Part shown: positions 52,741 to 62,130 of the stretch, in pieces
Layout of the letters: each line of letters begins with the position of its first letter
How positions within the stretch are numbered: position 1 is the first letter of the stretch
Source of the DNA: Streptomyces longhuiensis
Lineage (GTDB): Bacteria > Actinomycetota > Actinomycetes > Streptomycetales > Streptomycetaceae
Length of the DNA stretch: 64,000 nucleotides
Direction of reading: 5' to 3'
Assembly (NCBI RefSeq): GCF_020616555.1
Contig: NZ_CP085173.1
Span: forward strand, 3,297,501-3,361,500
The notes under the pieces: generated by a model
Databases searched by the model: none
What the model saw: the letters and a program-made list of their open reading frames with translations, nothing else
What the model was told of the DNA's origin: nothing
Made by a program: the position numbers and the translations under genes

Positions 52741-52837
52741 GTGGCCGGCACCGTCGAGGCATACGGAGCCGGAGCCGCCCGGTGCCCGCGTGTGCCGTGC
52801 CGCCCGGCTCCCCGCAGGGAGAGGCACCCGCCCCACC

Positions 52838-54043
52838 ATGAACATTCGCCGCAGCGCCGCGCTCGTGGCGGCCACCGCCGTCATCGGCATGGCCACCGCC
52901 CCGGCCGCCCTCGCGGATGACTCCGCGCCCTCCGCGTCCCCTTCGGTGGCGATCCCCTCCGGGCTCTACGGGAAGGCCGACCCGACGTACGACGGTGTCT
53001 GGCGGCAGTCCCTCTCGCTGCTCGCCCAGCACACGACCGGTGTGAAGCCCGCGGCGAAGGCCGTGGCCTGGCTGACCGGGCAGCAGTGCGCGAACGGCGG
53101 GTTCGCCGCGTTCCGCGCCGACCCGGGCAAGGCGTGCGACGCCAAGACGCCTCTCGACTCCAACAGCACGGGCGCCGCGGTGCAGGCGCTCGCCGCGCTC
53201 GGCGGGCACGACGCCGAGGTCGGCAAGGCCGTGAAGTGGCTGGAGTCCGTGCGGGGCGACGACGGCGGCTGGGGCTACAACCCGGGCGGCGCGAGCGACG
53301 CGAACTCCACGTCCGTGGTGATCGGCGCGCTCGCCGCGGCGGGCGAGAAGGTCACGTCGGCGCAGGACGCGCTCGTCAAGCTGTCCATCCCGTGCGGCAA
53401 GGACGGCGGGGGCGCGTTCGCGTACCAGCCGGACAAGAAGGGCAAGCTCGCGGCCAACGCGGACGCGACGGCGGCCGGTGTGCTCGGCGGGCTCGGCAAG
53501 GGCCTCGCCGCGGACGGCGCGAAGCAGGCCGGGGCCCCGTCCTGCGAGGGCTCGGGAACCCCCGACGCCGCGCAGGCCGCACAGAACGGCTCCGCCTACC
53601 TGACCGAGGCGCTGGCCAAGGACCACCACCTCATGTCGTCGATGCCGGGCGCCAAGGACCAGCCGGACTACGGCAACACGGCCGACGCGGTCACCGCTCT
53701 CTCGGCCGCGGGCCACGGCGACCAGGCCGCCCCCGCGCTGAGCTGGCTGGAGAAGAACGCCACGCAGTGGGCCGCGCAGAGCGGTCCCGCCGCCTACGCG
53801 CAGCTCGTCCTCGCCTCGCACGCGGCCGGCGCCGACCCCCGTGACTTCGGCGGCACCGACCTCGTGAAGGCCCTGAACGCGACCGGTCCCGCGCCCTCCT
53901 CCACGAAGGCCGCGGGCGACGAGAAGAAGGAAGAGAAGAAGGACGACGGCGGCATCAGCGTCTGGTACGTCGTCGCCGTCGCGGCCGTCGCCGGCATCGG
54001 CATCGGCTTCCTGTTCAGCGGCCGCAAGAAGCAGCAGCTGTGA
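52838..54043 (+). CDS. surface-anchored alpha/alpha-toroid protein (prenyltransferase/squalene-oxidase repeats)
   Basis: A 401-residue exported protein: signal peptide 1-27 (ending APAALAD), a toroid domain of prenyltransferase-type helical hairpins (about 50-355) with repeat motifs such as NGGFAAFRADPG, SVRGDDGGWGYNPGG and DSNSTGAAVQALAAL, a Lys/Glu linker, and a C-terminal membrane anchor with basic tail FLFSGRKKQQL. The fold and repeat pattern match the alpha domain of cobalamin carriers (intrinsic factor, transcobalamin). As first gene under a B12 riboswitch it is a good candidate for a cobalamin receptor. Confidence 0.85.
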   Translation: MNIRRSAALVAATAVIGMATAPAALADDSAPSASPSVAIPSGLYGKADPTYDGVWRQSLSLLAQHTTGVKPAAKAVAWLTGQQCANGGFAAFRADPGKACDAKTPLDSNSTGAAVQALAALGGHDAEVGKAVKWLESVRGDDGGWGYNPGGASDANSTSVVIGALAAAGEKVTSAQDALVKLSIPCGKDGGGAFAYQPDKKGKLAANADATAAGVLGGLGKGLAADGAKQAGAPSCEGSGTPDAAQAAQNGSAYLTEALAKDHHLMSSMPGAKDQPDYGNTADAVTALSAAGHGDQAAPALSWLEKNATQWAAQSGPAAYAQLVLASHAAGADPRDFGGTDLVKALNATGPAPSSTKAAGDEKKEEKKDDGGISVWYVVAVAAVAGIGIGFLFSGRKKQQL

Positions 54044-54726
54044 CCACGTACCGCCGCCGCGGTCCTGCCGTCACCGTCCTCGGACTGCTCGGCGTGCTGT
54101 GCGCGCTCCTCGCGGGGGCGGGCCAGGCGCAGGCCACCGGCTATCGCTACTGGTCGTTCTGGGACCGTGACGGCTCCGCGTGGGTGTACGCCTCGCAGGG
54201 CCCGTCGACGGCCCGCCCGTCGGACGGCGACGTCCAGGGGTTCCGGTTCTCCGTGAGCGAGGACTCGCAGGACTCGGCGAAGCCGCGCGGGGCCGCGTCC
54301 TTCGACTCCATCTGCGCGGCCACTCCCGCGCGGGGCGGCGAGAAGCGGGTCGCGCTCGTCATCGACTTCGGCACGGCGCAGGACGCGCCGTCCGGAGAGA
54401 CGCCGCCGAAGCCGCGTACGGCGTGTGCGCGCGTCGCGGACGACGCGACCAGCGCGGAGGCGCTCGCCGCCGTCGCCAAGCCGCTGCGCTACAACAACCA
54501 GGCACTGCTGTGCTCCATCGCCGGCTACCCGAAGACGGGGTGCGGCGAGCAGGTGTCCTCTTCGAAGGACACCGGGTCCAAGGGCGCCGGGTCCAAGGGC
54601 ACCGCGAAGGACAGCGCGGCGGCGTCCGACGGCGGTGGCCCCTCCGTCGGCCTGATCGCGGGCGGCGCCGTCGTCGTCGTGCTCGGCGCGGCCGCGGTCC
54701 GGCAGGCCCGCCGCCGGCGCGGCTGA
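54040..54726 (+). CDS. SCO2322 family protein, exported and membrane-anchored
   Basis: A 228-residue protein with a signal peptide (about 1-32, ending GQAQATG), a soluble domain beginning YRYWSFWDRDGSAWVYASQG, four cysteines that could pair (in CAATPARG, CARVAD, CSIAGYPKTGC), a Ser/Lys/Gly linker and a C-terminal transmembrane segment (about 195-222). Homologues accompany the toroid protein and ECF transporter in Streptomyces. GTG overlaps the previous stop. It may be the beta-domain-like partner in ligand capture; this is inference. Confidence 0.8.
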   Translation: MTTYRRRGPAVTVLGLLGVLCALLAGAGQAQATGYRYWSFWDRDGSAWVYASQGPSTARPSDGDVQGFRFSVSEDSQDSAKPRGAASFDSICAATPARGGEKRVALVIDFGTAQDAPSGETPPKPRTACARVADDATSAEALAAVAKPLRYNNQALLCSIAGYPKTGCGEQVSSSKDTGSKGAGSKGTAKDSAAASDGGGPSVGLIAGGAVVVVLGAAAVRQARRRRG

Positions 54727-54748
54727 CGGACGCGGACACGACGACACG

Positions 54749-55951
54749 ATGAGCAGCACCGGCGCAGGTTCACCGCACCCCGCCCCGCGTCCGCGCCTCG
54801 CGCGCGACCCGGGGACGGGGCCGTCCGCGCGCCGTCGTCCCCTCGCCGCGCCCCGGGCCCACCGCTCGAACGCGCTGCATCCCGGCGCCTGGTGGCTCTG
54901 GGCGCTCGGGCTCGGCACGGCGGCGTCGCGGACGACGAATCCGCTGCTGCTCGCGCTGCTCATCGGGGTGGCCGGGTATGTGGTGGCCGCGCGGCGCACG
55001 TCGGCGCCGTGGGCACGCTCGTACGGGGCGTTCGTGAAGCTGGGGCTCGCGGTGATCGGGATCCGGCTGCTGTTCGCGGTGTTCCTGGGGTCACCGATCC
55101 CGGGCACGCACCTGCTCGTCACACTGCCCGAGGTGCCGCTGCCCGAATGGGCGCAGGGGGTGCGGATCGGGGGCCGGGTCACGGTCGAGGGCCTGGTGTT
55201 CGCGCTGTACGACGGCCTGAAGCTGGCCGCGCTCCTGATCTGTGTGGGCGCGGCGAACGCCCTCGCGAGTCCGGCCCGCCTCCTCAAGTCCTTGCCGGGG
55301 GCGCTGTACGAGGCCGGGGTCGCCGTCGTCGTCGCGATGACGTTCGCGCCGCACCTGATCGCCGACGTACGGCGGCTGCGGGCCGCGCGCCGGCTGCGCG
55401 GCCGGCCCGACAAGGGGCTGCGGGGCCTGGCGCAGGTCGGCCTTCCTGTCCTTGAGGGCGCCCTTGAGCGGTCGGTGGCGCTGGCCGCCGCGATGGACGC
55501 GCGCGGGTACGGGCGTACGGCCGAGGTCCCGGCCGCTGTGCGCCGGGTCACCGCGGTGCTGACGCTGGGCGGTCTGGTGGGGGTGTGCGCGGGAACGTAC
55601 GGCCTGCTGACCGCGGACGGCGCGCGGTACGGGCTGCCCGTGCTGCTCGCCGGGGTGGCGGCCGCGCTCGGCGGGCTCTGGCTCGGCGGGCGCCGCTCGG
55701 TCCGCACCCGGTACCGGCCCGACGTGTGGGGCGTGCGGGCGTGGCTCGTCGCCGCGTCGGGGGTGGCCGTCGCCGCCGTGATGATCCGGGCCGGTTCCTA
55801 CGATCCCTCGGCCCTGGCGCCCGGCGTCGTGCCGCTGGCCGCGCCGACGCTGCCGCTGTGGCCCGCGGCCGGGGTGCTGCTCGGACTGCTCCCCGCGTGC
55901 GTGGCGCCCGCGCCGCCGCTCGCCGAAACACCCTCGAAGGAGGCTTCATGA
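54749..55951 (+). CDS. ECF transporter T component (CbiQ family)
   Basis: A 400-residue membrane protein longer than typical EcfT. Transmembrane segments cover about 48-400 with the coupling motifs AARRLRGRP (about 213-221) and AAMDARGYGR (about 248-257), the Ala-Arg-Gly signatures that contact the ATPases. An Arg/Pro-rich 40-residue N-terminal leader is unusual. Its stop overlaps the ATPase start by ATGA. It links the S component to the ATPase for vitamin uptake. Confidence 0.9.
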   Translation: MSSTGAGSPHPAPRPRLARDPGTGPSARRRPLAAPRAHRSNALHPGAWWLWALGLGTAASRTTNPLLLALLIGVAGYVVAARRTSAPWARSYGAFVKLGLAVIGIRLLFAVFLGSPIPGTHLLVTLPEVPLPEWAQGVRIGGRVTVEGLVFALYDGLKLAALLICVGAANALASPARLLKSLPGALYEAGVAVVVAMTFAPHLIADVRRLRAARRLRGRPDKGLRGLAQVGLPVLEGALERSVALAAAMDARGYGRTAEVPAAVRRVTAVLTLGGLVGVCAGTYGLLTADGARYGLPVLLAGVAAALGGLWLGGRRSVRTRYRPDVWGVRAWLVAASGVAVAAVMIRAGSYDPSALAPGVVPLAAPTLPLWPAAGVLLGLLPACVAPAPPLAETPSKEAS

Positions 55952-57654
55952 TCCGGTTCGAGGACGTCTCGGTGACGTACGACGGGGCCGCGACACCCAC
56001 GGTGCGCAACATCGAACTCGATGTACCCGAGGGCGAGTTGGTACTGCTCGTGGGGCCGTCCGGCGTCGGCAAGTCGACGCTGCTCGGCGCGGTGAGCGGG
56101 CTCGTGCCGCACTTCACCGGGGGCACGCTGAGCGGGCGCGTCACGGTCGCGGGGCGCGACACCCGTACGCACAAGCCGCGCGAACTCGCCGACGTGGTGG
56201 GCACGGTGGGGCAGGACCCGCTCTCCCACTTCGTCACCGACACCGTCGAGGACGAGCTCGCGTACGGCATGGAGTCGCTCGGACTCGCGCCCGACGTGAT
56301 GCGGCGCCGCGTCGAGGAGACCCTCGACCTGCTGGGCCTCGCCGACCTGCGCGACCGTCCCATCGCGACGCTGTCCGGCGGGCAGCAGCAGCGCGTCGCC
56401 ATCGGCTCCGTCCTCACCCCGCACCCGCGGGTCCTGGTCCTCGACGAGCCGACGTCCGCGCTCGACCCGGCCGCCGCGGAGGAGGTCCTCGCGGTGCTGC
56501 AGCGCCTCGTGCACGACCTCGGCACGACGGTCCTGATGGCCGAGCACCGGCTCGAGCGGGTCGTGCAGTACGCGGACCAGGTCGCGCTCCTCGCGGGGCC
56601 CGGCGAACCCCTGCTGCTCGGCGCCCCCGCCGAGATCATGGCCGTGTCGCCGGTGTTCCCGCCGGTCGTGGACCTGGGCCGCCTGGCGGGCTGGTCACCG
56701 CTGCCGCTGACGGTGCGGGACGCGCGACGCGGGTCCGGGGAGTTGCGGGAGCGTCTGGCCGGGCACGAGCCACGCGAGGCTCATGAGCAACCGAGGGCCG
56801 CCGCCTCCCCCGCCTCCCGCCGGTCGCTGCTGCGTTCCGGCAGGCGGCCCGAGGTGCCCGCCGTCGCCGGGGTCGCGGGGCTCGCGGTGCGGCGGGGGCG
56901 TGTCGAGGCGTTGCGTCACGTCGACCTCTCGGTCGGGCCCGGTGAGATCGTCGCCCTGATGGGCCGCAACGGCGCCGGGAAGTCCACCCTCCTGTCCACC
57001 CTGGTCGGCCTGGTCCGCCCGTCGTCCGGCACGGCCCTGGTGGGCGGCGCGGTCCCGCACCGCACGGGCCCGCGCGAGCTGATCCGCCGCGTCGGCCTGG
57101 TCCCGCAGGAACCGCGGGACCTCCTGTACGCGGACACGGTGGCCGCCGAGTGCGCGGCCGCCGACCACGACGCGGGCGCGGATCCGGGCACCTGCCGTGA
57201 TCTGGTCTCGCGGCTCCTGCCCGGCATCGCGGACGACACCCACCCCCGTGACCTCTCGGAGGGCCAGCGCCTCACCCTCGCCCTGGCGATCGTGCTGACG
57301 GCCCGCCCTCCGCTGCTCCTGCTCGACGAGCCGACGCGCGGCCTCGACTACGCGGCGAAGGCCCGCCTGGTCACGATCCTGCGCGGCCTCGCGGCCGACG
57401 GGCACGCCGTCGTCCTGGCCACGCACGACGTCGAACTGGCCGCCGAGCTGTCCCACCGCGTCGCCGTCCTCGCCGACGGCGAGATCGTGGCGAACGGCCC
57501 CACCCCCGAGGTGGTCGTGGCCTCCCCCGCCTTCTCCCCCCAGGTCGCCAAGGTGCTGGCCCCGGGCAGGTGGCTCACGGTGGCGCAGGTCCGCGAGGCC
57601 CTTGAGAGCGTCGAGGCCATGGAGTCCGCGGACCCGACGGAGGACGGGGCATGA
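55948..57654 (+). CDS. ECF transporter ATPase, two fused ABC domains
   Basis: A 568-residue fusion of EcfA and EcfA'. Domain one: Walker A GPSGVGKST (about 36-44), signature LSGGQQQRVAIGS, Walker B LVLDEPTSALD. Domain two (from about 305): GRNGAGKST, degenerate signature LSEGQRLTLALA and LLLLDEPTRGLD. The linker (about 255-305) is Arg/Ala-rich. One gene therefore supplies both ATPase subunits. ATGA overlaps join it to the T and S genes on both sides. Confidence 0.93.
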   Translation: MIRFEDVSVTYDGAATPTVRNIELDVPEGELVLLVGPSGVGKSTLLGAVSGLVPHFTGGTLSGRVTVAGRDTRTHKPRELADVVGTVGQDPLSHFVTDTVEDELAYGMESLGLAPDVMRRRVEETLDLLGLADLRDRPIATLSGGQQQRVAIGSVLTPHPRVLVLDEPTSALDPAAAEEVLAVLQRLVHDLGTTVLMAEHRLERVVQYADQVALLAGPGEPLLLGAPAEIMAVSPVFPPVVDLGRLAGWSPLPLTVRDARRGSGELRERLAGHEPREAHEQPRAAASPASRRSLLRSGRRPEVPAVAGVAGLAVRRGRVEALRHVDLSVGPGEIVALMGRNGAGKSTLLSTLVGLVRPSSGTALVGGAVPHRTGPRELIRRVGLVPQEPRDLLYADTVAAECAAADHDAGADPGTCRDLVSRLLPGIADDTHPRDLSEGQRLTLALAIVLTARPPLLLLDEPTRGLDYAAKARLVTILRGLAADGHAVVLATHDVELAAELSHRVAVLADGEIVANGPTPEVVVASPAFSPQVAKVLAPGRWLTVAQVREALESVEAMESADPTEDGA

Positions 57655-58496
57655 GGACCGCACCCGAGACCGGGCGCCCCGACCGCCAGGCCCGCGCCGT
57701 GCGCCTCGGCCCCCGCTCCGTGGTGGCCCTGCTCCTCGTCAGCGCCGTAGGGGTGGCCGCCTTCGGGTGGCCGCTGCTCGCGGGCCCGTCGTCGCAGGTC
57801 AGCGCGCATGCGCAGGACGCTCCCTGGCTGTTCGCGGGGCTGCTCGTCCTGCTGGTGGGCGTGGTGGCGGCCGCCGTGTCCGACGGCGGCGTCGGTCCCA
57901 AGGCGGTGGCGATGCTCGGGGTCCTTGCCGCGACGGGCGCGGCGCTGCGGCCGATCGGGGCGGGGACCGCCGGGATCGAGCCGATGTTCTTCCTGATGGT
58001 GCTGAGCGGGCGCGTCCTCGGGCCCGGCTTCGGGTTCGTGCTGGGGTCCGTGACCATGTTCGCGTCCGCGCTGCTCACCGGCGGGGTCGGCCCGTGGATG
58101 CCCTTCCAGATGCTGTCGATGGGCTGGTTCACGATGGGCGCGGGCCTGCTCCCCGGCCCGGACAGGCTGCGCGGCCGCGCCGAGGTGCTGATGCTGGCGG
58201 CGTACGGGTTCCTGGCCGCGTTCGCGTACGGCACCGTCATGAACCTGGCCGGCTGGCCGTTCCTGGACTCGCTGTCGTCGAGCGTCGCCTTCCAGGCGGG
58301 CGCCCCGCTGCACGAGAACCTGGTCCGCTTCCTCGCCTACTGTCTGGCCACGTCACTGGGCTGGGACCTGGGCCGGGCGGCCCTGACCGTCGTCCTCACC
58401 GTCACCGTCGGCCCGGCGCTCCTGAGGGCGCTGCGGCGGGCCACACGCCGGGCGGCGTTCGAGGCCCCCGTCACATTCGAGGGCACCGAGCCGTAG
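57651..58496 (+). CDS. ECF transporter S component, probable cobalamin-specific
   Basis: A 281-residue integral membrane protein with about seven helices: AGLLVLLVG, the conserved GIEPMFFLMVLSGRVLGPGF (about 103-122), GVGPWMPFQMLSMGWFTMGAG (quoted in part) and FLAAFAYGTVMNL. It belongs to the S-component superfamily that binds the vitamin. The upstream B12 riboswitch supports cobalamin as substrate, as for CbrT-type proteins. Last gene of the operon; an imperfect hairpin follows. Confidence 0.85.
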   Translation: MRTAPETGRPDRQARAVRLGPRSVVALLLVSAVGVAAFGWPLLAGPSSQVSAHAQDAPWLFAGLLVLLVGVVAAAVSDGGVGPKAVAMLGVLAATGAALRPIGAGTAGIEPMFFLMVLSGRVLGPGFGFVLGSVTMFASALLTGGVGPWMPFQMLSMGWFTMGAGLLPGPDRLRGRAEVLMLAAYGFLAAFAYGTVMNLAGWPFLDSLSSSVAFQAGAPLHENLVRFLAYCLATSLGWDLGRAALTVVLTVTVGPALLRALRRATRRAAFEAPVTFEGTEP

Positions 58497-58827
58497 GGCT
58501 TCACGCGCGCTGCGTCACCGAAACACGCCCACGCGGTGAAGCACCCCACATGACCCAGGTCACCTACGAGGCGCGGTCGTAGACGCGACCACTTGACGCG
58601 TCCCCAACAAAACACCCCCTGACCTGGGCAATGAGAGCCAGGTCACGTAGGGGACATTTCGACCACATGCGACCCCAACTAGTAAAAGGGGCGATTGCCA
58701 CGAGGGTCCGGGGCTGTTTCTCTGGAGGAGTCGCAAGGCGCCGACGGCCCCCGCCAGGGCCCCGGCGCTTCTGTACGCCGCAGGGCGTGCGAAGCGGCCC
58801 CTGTGTCCCCCACGGAAGGTTCACGCT
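58497..58827. other. 331-base intergenic region between the ECF operon and the secreted lysozyme-like gene
   Basis: The first 40 bases hold a bulged hairpin (GCTTCACGCG and CGCGGTGAAGC, about 58499-58539) that probably ends the ECF operon. TGACCTGG (58620-58627) and CCAGGTCA (58637-58644) form an inverted repeat with a related TGACCCAGGTCA at 58550-58561; these may be operator sites. The rest is a long GC-rich leader with an unusual AT-rich patch AACTAGTAAAAGGGG (58679-58693). I see no known riboswitch, and no convincing ORF. Confidence 0.6.
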
Positions 58828-59235
58828 TTGTCCGCCACCATCCTCCGCCGCATCGCCGCTCCGAAGAAGGCCCTCGCCGGTGTCGCCCTGGCTGCCGCCA
58901 CCGCCGGCATGGTCATGGCCGCCGCCCCGGCGTCGAACGCCGCCGCCACCTCTTCGCCGAAGTCGATCGCCCAGCAGAAGATGAGCGCCGCACAGTTCGC
59001 GTGCTTCGACAAGATCGTGTCCCACGAGAGCGGCTGGAACCCCCACGCGACGAACGCGTCGTCGGGTGCCTACGGCCTGGTCCAGGCTCTGCCCGCCAAC
59101 AAGATGGCCTCGGCCGGCGGCGACTGGAAGTCGAACCCCGAGACCCAGATCAAGTGGGGCCTCAACTACATGAACGAGCGCTACGGCAGCCCCTGCGCCG
59201 CCTGGACCCACTGGCAGTCCGCCGGCTCGTACTGA
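58828..59235 (+). CDS. secreted transglycosylase-like protein
   Basis: A 135-residue exported protein: signal peptide about 1-39 (ending ASNAAAT), then a compact lysozyme-like domain CFDKIVSHESGWNPHATN with ASSGAYGLVQALPANKM and KWGLNYMNERYGSPCAAWTH. The HESGW glutamate and SSGAYGLVQ block are the catalytic signature of small actinobacterial transglycosylases related to Rpf/SLT. A TTG start at 58828 with GGAAGG eight bases upstream fits the signal peptide; no ATG or GTG suits. Probably remodels peptidoglycan outside the cell. Confidence 0.85.
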   Translation: MSATILRRIAAPKKALAGVALAAATAGMVMAAAPASNAAATSSPKSIAQQKMSAAQFACFDKIVSHESGWNPHATNASSGAYGLVQALPANKMASAGGDWKSNPETQIKWGLNYMNERYGSPCAAWTHWQSAGSY

Positions 59236-59260
59236 GCCCGGGCGGCCCGCAGCGACCTGA

Positions 59261-59299
59261 GAAGGCGGCATCCTCCCCCCGTGGGAGGGTGCCGCCTTC
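59261..59299. terminator. hairpin terminator between the lysozyme-like gene and the thiolase
   Basis: Arms 59261-59277 and 59283-59299 pair over 17 bp with one wobble pair around a five-base loop. It separates two convergent genes and can serve both. Confidence 0.88.
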
Positions 59300-59333
59300 G
59301 TCGTGCGTTCCGGCCCGCCCGGCGCGGGCCCCG

Positions 59334-60676
<1,343 letters not shown>

Positions 60677-60689
60677 ACGGTGCCGACAA

Positions 60690-60706
60690 GCTGACGCCCC
60701 GTCAGA
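60690..60706. promoter_or_regulatory. CTGAC-N5-GTCAG palindrome upstream of cyp125
   Basis: GCTGACGCCCCGTCAGA has perfect inner 5-bp arms around GCCCC. It ends 19 bases before the P450 ATG. Confidence 0.75.
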
Positions 60707-60725
60707 CCGTCACCGGGAGTTGCCC

Positions 60726-61970
60726 ATGCCGTGCCCAGCGCTGCCCGAAGGGTTCGACTTCACCGACCCCGACCTTCTCCAGCACCGCGTCCCCTTCCCC
60801 GAGTTCGCCCAGCTCCGGCAGACGGAACCGGTCCGGTGGATCGCCCAGCCGACCGGCATCTCCGGCTTCGAAGACTCGGGCTACTGGGCCGTGACCCGGC
60901 ACGCGGACGTCAAGTACGTCTCCACGCGCCCGGAGCTCTTCTCCTCGAACCTCAACACCGCCGTCATCCGCTTCAACGAGTCGATCAGCCGCGACCAGAT
61001 CGACGTCCAGAAGCTGATCATGCTCAACATGGACCCGCCGGAGCACACCCGGGTCCGGCAGATCGTCCAGCGCGGCTTCACGCCCCGCGCCATCCGCTCG
61101 CTCGAGGACGCCCTGCGCAACCGTGCGCGCTCCATCGTCGAGACGGCGCTCGCGAACGCCGCGCCCGACGGCTCCTTCGACTTCGTCACCAACGTCGCCG
61201 TCGAACTCCCGCTCCAGGCCATCGCCGAGCTGATCGGCGTCCCCCAGGACGACCGCACCAAGATCTTCGACTGGTCCAACAAGATGGCCGCGTACGACGA
61301 CCCGGAGTACGCGATCACCGAGGAGGTCGGCGCCGAGGCGGCCATGGAGATCGTCAGCTACGCGATGAACCTGGCCGCCGCCCGCAAGGAGTGCCCGGCC
61401 AAGGACATCGTGAGCCAACTGGTGGCGGCCGAGGACGAGGGGAACCTCTCCTCGGACGAGTTCGGCTTCTTCGTGATCCTGCTCGCCGTGGCCGGCAACG
61501 AGACGACGCGCAACGCGATCACCCACGGCATGCACGCCTTCCTGACCAACCCCGACCAGTGGGAGCTGTTCAAGCGGGAGCGCCCGGAGACGACGGCGGA
61601 GGAGATCGTCCGCTGGGCGACCCCCGTGGTCTCCTTCCAGCGCACGGCGACCCAGGACACCGAGCTCGGCGGCGCGCAGATCAAGAAGGGCGACCGGGTC
61701 GGCATCTTCTACTCGTCGGCCAACCACGACCCCGAGGTCTTCGACCGCCCCGACGAGTTCGACATCACCCGCGACCCGAACCCGCACCTCGGATTCGGCG
61801 GCGGAGGCCCGCACTTCTGCCTCGGCAAGTCGCTGGCCACGCTCGAGATCAACCTCATTTTCAACGCCGTGGCCGACGCCATGCCCGACCTCCGCCTGAC
61901 CGGCGACCCGCGCAGGCTCCGCTCGGCCTGGCTCAACGGCGTCAAGGAACTCCAGGTCAGCACCGGCTGA
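60726..61970 (+). CDS. cyp125: cytochrome P450, CYP125-like steroid C26(C27)-monooxygenase
   Basis: A 414-residue P450. The heme ligand is Cys365 in FGGGGPHFCLGK, the I-helix oxygen motif is AGNETTR (256-262), and the ExxR pair lies in EEIVRWATP. Long stretches match M. tuberculosis CYP125, such as DPPEHTRVRQIVQRGFTPRA and NLIFNAVADAMPDL. CYP125 oxidises the terminal methyl of the cholesterol side chain to an acid and starts side-chain breakdown. The redox partner is probably the ferredoxin at 47924. ATG at 60726. A CTGAC-N5-GTCAG site and a KstR-type site lie upstream. Confidence 0.92.
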   Translation: MPCPALPEGFDFTDPDLLQHRVPFPEFAQLRQTEPVRWIAQPTGISGFEDSGYWAVTRHADVKYVSTRPELFSSNLNTAVIRFNESISRDQIDVQKLIMLNMDPPEHTRVRQIVQRGFTPRAIRSLEDALRNRARSIVETALANAAPDGSFDFVTNVAVELPLQAIAELIGVPQDDRTKIFDWSNKMAAYDDPEYAITEEVGAEAAMEIVSYAMNLAAARKECPAKDIVSQLVAAEDEGNLSSDEFGFFVILLAVAGNETTRNAITHGMHAFLTNPDQWELFKRERPETTAEEIVRWATPVVSFQRTATQDTELGGAQIKKGDRVGIFYSSANHDPEVFDRPDEFDITRDPNPHLGFGGGGPHFCLGKSLATLEINLIFNAVADAMPDLRLTGDPRRLRSAWLNGVKELQVSTG

Positions 61971-61993
61971 CCGCGGGCGGCCGCACGCCGGCC

Positions 61994-62039
61994 CAGGGAG
62001 GCGGGGGCCATCCCCCTACGCCACGCCCCCGCCTCCCTG
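61994..62039. terminator. hairpin terminator after cyp125
   Basis: Perfect 15-bp arms 61994-62008 and 62025-62039 (CAGGGAGGCGGGGGC and its complement) around a 16-base loop, 24 bases after the P450 stop and before the convergent PAP2 gene. Confidence 0.88.
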
Positions 62040-62130
62040 CACACCTGCACCGCTTTCGGGATCACACCCTTGCCGTCGGGCACGGTGTGCCCGCCCTCGC
62101 GAAAGAACTCCGTCCCGTACGACCCATGCC

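Noticed and set aside
52590..52837. A short ORF overlapping the cobalamin riboswitch
   Set aside because: The region is explained by the riboswitch core and the leader of the toroid gene.
58645..58827. Cyclic di-AMP (ydaO-type) riboswitch before the lysozyme-like gene
   Set aside because: The conserved blocks that I know for this class are not present in order.
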